Assembly: GCF_050313795.1 (NCBI RefSeq)
Contig: NZ_JBNPMC010000048.1
Location: 1-26,624 of the forward strand
Reading direction: 5' to 3'
DNA from: CAMBRQ01 sp945870325
GTDB taxonomy: Bacteria > Bacillota > Clostridia > Lachnospirales > Lachnospiraceae
Length of the DNA: 26,624 nt
The position numbers and the translations under genes were made by a program. The notes beneath the pieces were generated by a model. The model was not told where the DNA came from and did not search any database. It was given only the letters and a program-made list of their open reading frames with translations. Shown here one piece after another: positions 24,537 through 26,624 of this stretch (the stretch's first letter is position 1; each line of letters opens with the position of its first letter).

Positions 24537-25811
24537 TTATTTGCCAATTAACTTTTTCCCGATATCAAAGCAATCAAATGTAGCAAAATAATCTGCCGGA
24601 GTCTCCGCTCTGCGGATCAACTGTGCCGTACCATCTTCTTTCAGGAGCACTTCTGCTGATTTTAACTTTCCATTATAATTATATCCCATAGAGAATCCAT
24701 GCGCGCCAGTATCATGGATGACCACCAGATCTCCCATGTCAATCTTCGGCAGCATACGGTCAATGGCGAACTTATCATTATTCTCGCATAGAGAACCTGT
24801 AACATCATATTTGTGATCATGCGGCAGATTCTCTTTCCCCATTACCGTAATGTGATGATATGCCCCATACATCGCCGGACGCATCAGATTGACCGCACAA
24901 GCGTCCACGCCGATATATTCTTTATGGGTATGTTTCTGATGAATCGCTGTTGTTACCAGGCATCCATAAGGTCCCATCATGAATCGTCCAAGTTCTGTAT
25001 AGATTGCAACATCTCCCATTCCTGCCGGCACAAGCACCTCCTCATATACCCTGCGTACGCCATCACCAATCACACGGATATCATTCGGCTCCTGATCCGG
25101 CGTATAAGGAATACCGATTCCTCCGGACAGATTGATGAACTTAATGTGTACGCCGGTTTCCTGCTGAAGTTTCACCGCAACTTCGAACAGCACCTTTGCA
25201 AGCATCGGATAGTAATCATTTGTAACCGTGTTACTTGCAAGGAAAGCATGGATACCGAACTCTTTCGCTCCCTTTGCTTTCAGAATTTTGAAAGCCTCGA
25301 AGATCTGCTCTGTTGTCATGCCATATTTGGAATCTCCCGGATTATCCATAATATCGTTACTAATCTTGAACAGCCCGCCCGGATTATAGCGGCAACTGAT
25401 CGTCTCCGGAATATGCCCAATCGTCTTCTCAAGGAAATCAATATGCGTAATATCATCCAGGTTAATGATTGCTCCCAACTGATCCGCATAAGCGAATTCT
25501 TCTGCCGGCGTATCATTAGAAGAGAACATAATGTCCCCTCCTGTCGCCCCGATTGCCTCGGAAAGCATGAGTTCTGTATAGGAGGAACAATCACAGCCAC
25601 AGCCATACTCTCTCAAAATATTGATCAAAAACGGATTCGGTGTTGCCTTAACCGCGAAATATTCTTTATATCCTTTATTCCAGGAAAACGCATCTTTCAA
25701 TGCCTGCATATTCTTACGGATACCCTTCTCGTCATACAGATGAAATGGCGTTGGATACTCTTTTACAATCTCTTCTAACTGCTCTTTTGTTACAAATGTT
25801 TCTTTCTTCAT
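24537..25811 (-). CDS. lysA: diaminopimelate decarboxylase (lysA-type)
   Basis: PLP-dependent fold-III decarboxylase, most likely acting on meso-diaminopimelate to give lysine. The 424 residues show the PLP lysine in EYFAVKATPNP (about 47-57), LSGGIGIPY (phosphate-binding glycines), ELGRFMMGPYG, the GSLCENNDK cysteine-glutamate motif of the second active-site half, and GAHGFSMGYNYNGK. Related enzymes of this fold act on ornithine, arginine or carboxynorspermidine, so the substrate is an inference from motif order and length. Its start codon overlaps the stop of the upstream TrmB-type regulator by 4 nt (ATGA), which implies translational coupling and hints that the regulator controls it. Confidence 0.85.
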   Translation of the reverse strand: MKKETFVTKEQLEEIVKEYPTPFHLYDEKGIRKNMQALKDAFSWNKGYKEYFAVKATPNPFLINILREYGCGCDCSSYTELMLSEAIGATGGDIMFSSNDTPAEEFAYADQLGAIINLDDITHIDFLEKTIGHIPETISCRYNPGGLFKISNDIMDNPGDSKYGMTTEQIFEAFKILKAKGAKEFGIHAFLASNTVTNDYYPMLAKVLFEVAVKLQQETGVHIKFINLSGGIGIPYTPDQEPNDIRVIGDGVRRVYEEVLVPAGMGDVAIYTELGRFMMGPYGCLVTTAIHQKHTHKEYIGVDACAVNLMRPAMYGAYHHITVMGKENLPHDHKYDVTGSLCENNDKFAIDRMLPKIDMGDLVVIHDTGAHGFSMGYNYNGKLKSAEVLLKEDGTAQLIRRAETPADYFATFDCFDIGKKLIGK

Positions 25812-26524
25812 TGTCTCTGGTTCTCCTCTCGCATCGTTAGTAATTTGATCTCGTTAGATAATGCACTCTTATATAATTCCACAAAATTCTTCTGTCCTGA
25901 ATACAGACAGGTATTCATACTGCCTTCTCCATACTCGCCAGTAAGAACATATCTGGAATCTGCAATCAAACCAATCTGCATTCCACGGCTTTCGCCTACA
26001 TATACCTTAGCAGTACCAAAAGTCACAGGCTGGTCTGTAATAATCACAACCTTCTTCTTCGCCGCAATCAATGGCTCCAATTCCCGTATCAATAACAGCA
26101 GGTAATTCCTGGTACAACTGATATAGACACGCCGCTCTACCTTATCCAGGAGATTCCGCATCTTATCCAATATATGGTTGGCTCCTTCAATCGTGATATA
26201 CCCTTCTACATATGTCTTCTCAGAAGGAACGTGCGCAGACAGCCACTTCTTGGTCTCTTCCAATCTACGAATCCTGTTCTTGCAAAATTCATCCAGCGGT
26301 ACCGGAACATACTTCCTGGTATTGCCCTCTTCCACCAGGTAAGCCGCCCCCTTCTCCGTCATATTCGCCAGAGAATTATACGCATTCGACCTGGAGATTC
26401 CAGTCTGCTTCGCAACCTCATATCCGGTCACTTTCCCTTCCGTAATCATACACTGATAGATATTAGCCTCCTGTCTCGTAAGCCCGAATTCCATCAAACG
26501 CTCAACGAATGATAATTGCTCCAA
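25808..26524 (-). CDS. TrmB-type transcriptional regulator
   Basis: A 238-residue regulator. Residues about 1-75 form a winged helix of the TrmB type (GLTRQEANIYQCMITEGKV, then the recognition helix in KQTGISRSNAYNSLANM), followed by a short coiled linker (about 75-100) and an effector domain with a phospholipase-D-like arrangement (about 110-230). TrmB proteins often sense sugars or other metabolites. The start is a TTG at 26524 with GAGGTGA just upstream; the next ATG (30 nt in) has no good site and would clip the first helix. It is behind a consensus promoter carrying two TGTNNACA repeats, suggesting self-regulation. Confidence 0.85.
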   Translation of the reverse strand: MEQLSFVERLMEFGLTRQEANIYQCMITEGKVTGYEVAKQTGISRSNAYNSLANMTEKGAAYLVEEGNTRKYVPVPLDEFCKNRIRRLEETKKWLSAHVPSEKTYVEGYITIEGANHILDKMRNLLDKVERRVYISCTRNYLLLLIRELEPLIAAKKKVVIITDQPVTFGTAKVYVGESRGMQIGLIADSRYVLTGEYGEGSMNTCLYSGQKNFVELYKSALSNEIKLLTMREENQRQ

Positions 26525-26564
26525 ATTCTCACCTCATCTCCTCTTAGTAGTTCTCTACAGGAAC

Positions 26565-26594
26565 ACTATAAACTATGTCCACATATCTGTCAAC
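26565..26594 (-). promoter_or_regulatory. promoter of the trmB-lysA pair with repeated motif
   Basis: On the minus strand TTGACA (26593-26588), 17-nt spacer, TATAGT (26570-26565). On the plus strand TGTCCACAT (26577-26585) and TGTCAACAT (26588-26596) are direct repeats 11 bp apart, about one helical turn, covering the -35 box and spacer. They are candidate operator sites. Confidence 0.75.
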
Positions 26595-26624
26595 ATGGTT
26601 TTGGGGATTTTTTTGTGAATTTAA

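Noticed and set aside
24813..25778. A 321-codon plus-strand open frame opposite lysA
   Set aside because: It lies entirely antisense to a clear PLP enzyme, has a His/Ile/Cys-rich composition without domain motifs, and no ribosome binding site.

Overview
The window reads as ordinary chromosomal DNA of a low-to-mid GC, anaerobic Firmicute of the Clostridia, most likely family Lachnospiraceae (Dorea/Blautia-like). This is inferred from the gene order plsX-acpP-rnc-smc-ftsY, the YceD(DUF177)-rpmF and pta-ackA pairs, the DUF711/ACT-domain pair, strong AGGAGG ribosome binding sites, and a ferredoxin-tailed aldo/keto reductase. Nearly all genes are on the minus strand; the exceptions are tmcAL, a 60-residue peptide gene and tRNA-Leu.

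Reading right to left (the direction of transcription): a TrmB-type regulator and a diaminopimelate decarboxylase overlap by 4 nt behind a consensus promoter, followed by a lipoprotein gene. Next come a plus-strand tRNA-Leu(CAA), an aldo/keto reductase, then polA-coaE-MBL hydrolase-ACT protein-DUF711 protein-degV, closely spaced. After a roughly 1.4 kb gene-poor island (14239-15603) come tmcAL (plus strand) and divergent mgtE, then pta-ackA, yceD-rpmF, plsX-acpP, and rnc-smc-ftsY-ilvA. Strong promoters and Rho-independent terminators separate most of these units.

The unusual part is a family of structured repeats: one partial copy at 1-74 and three full copies at 14239-14370, 14733-14923 and 15272-15599. 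They share conserved ends (GGGAATTTAG at one end, a TTCCTGG G-rich block at the other) and a conserved core (GTACGG opposite CCTGACAT). The helices have different sequences in different copies but still pair, and a terminal hairpin is quite different in each copy. Its paired arms range from about 8 bp to 81 bp (78 of 81 positions paired), the longest ending in a three-way junction. Three of the four copies begin within about 10 nt of a stop codon, in the same orientation as the gene (ilvA, tmcAL, degV), so they are placed as 3'-UTR elements. There is no transposase, reverse transcriptase or integrase in the window. I do not recognise this family; it is the best candidate here for something undescribed. 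A 60-residue membrane peptide gene with an excellent ribosome binding site lies between two copies.
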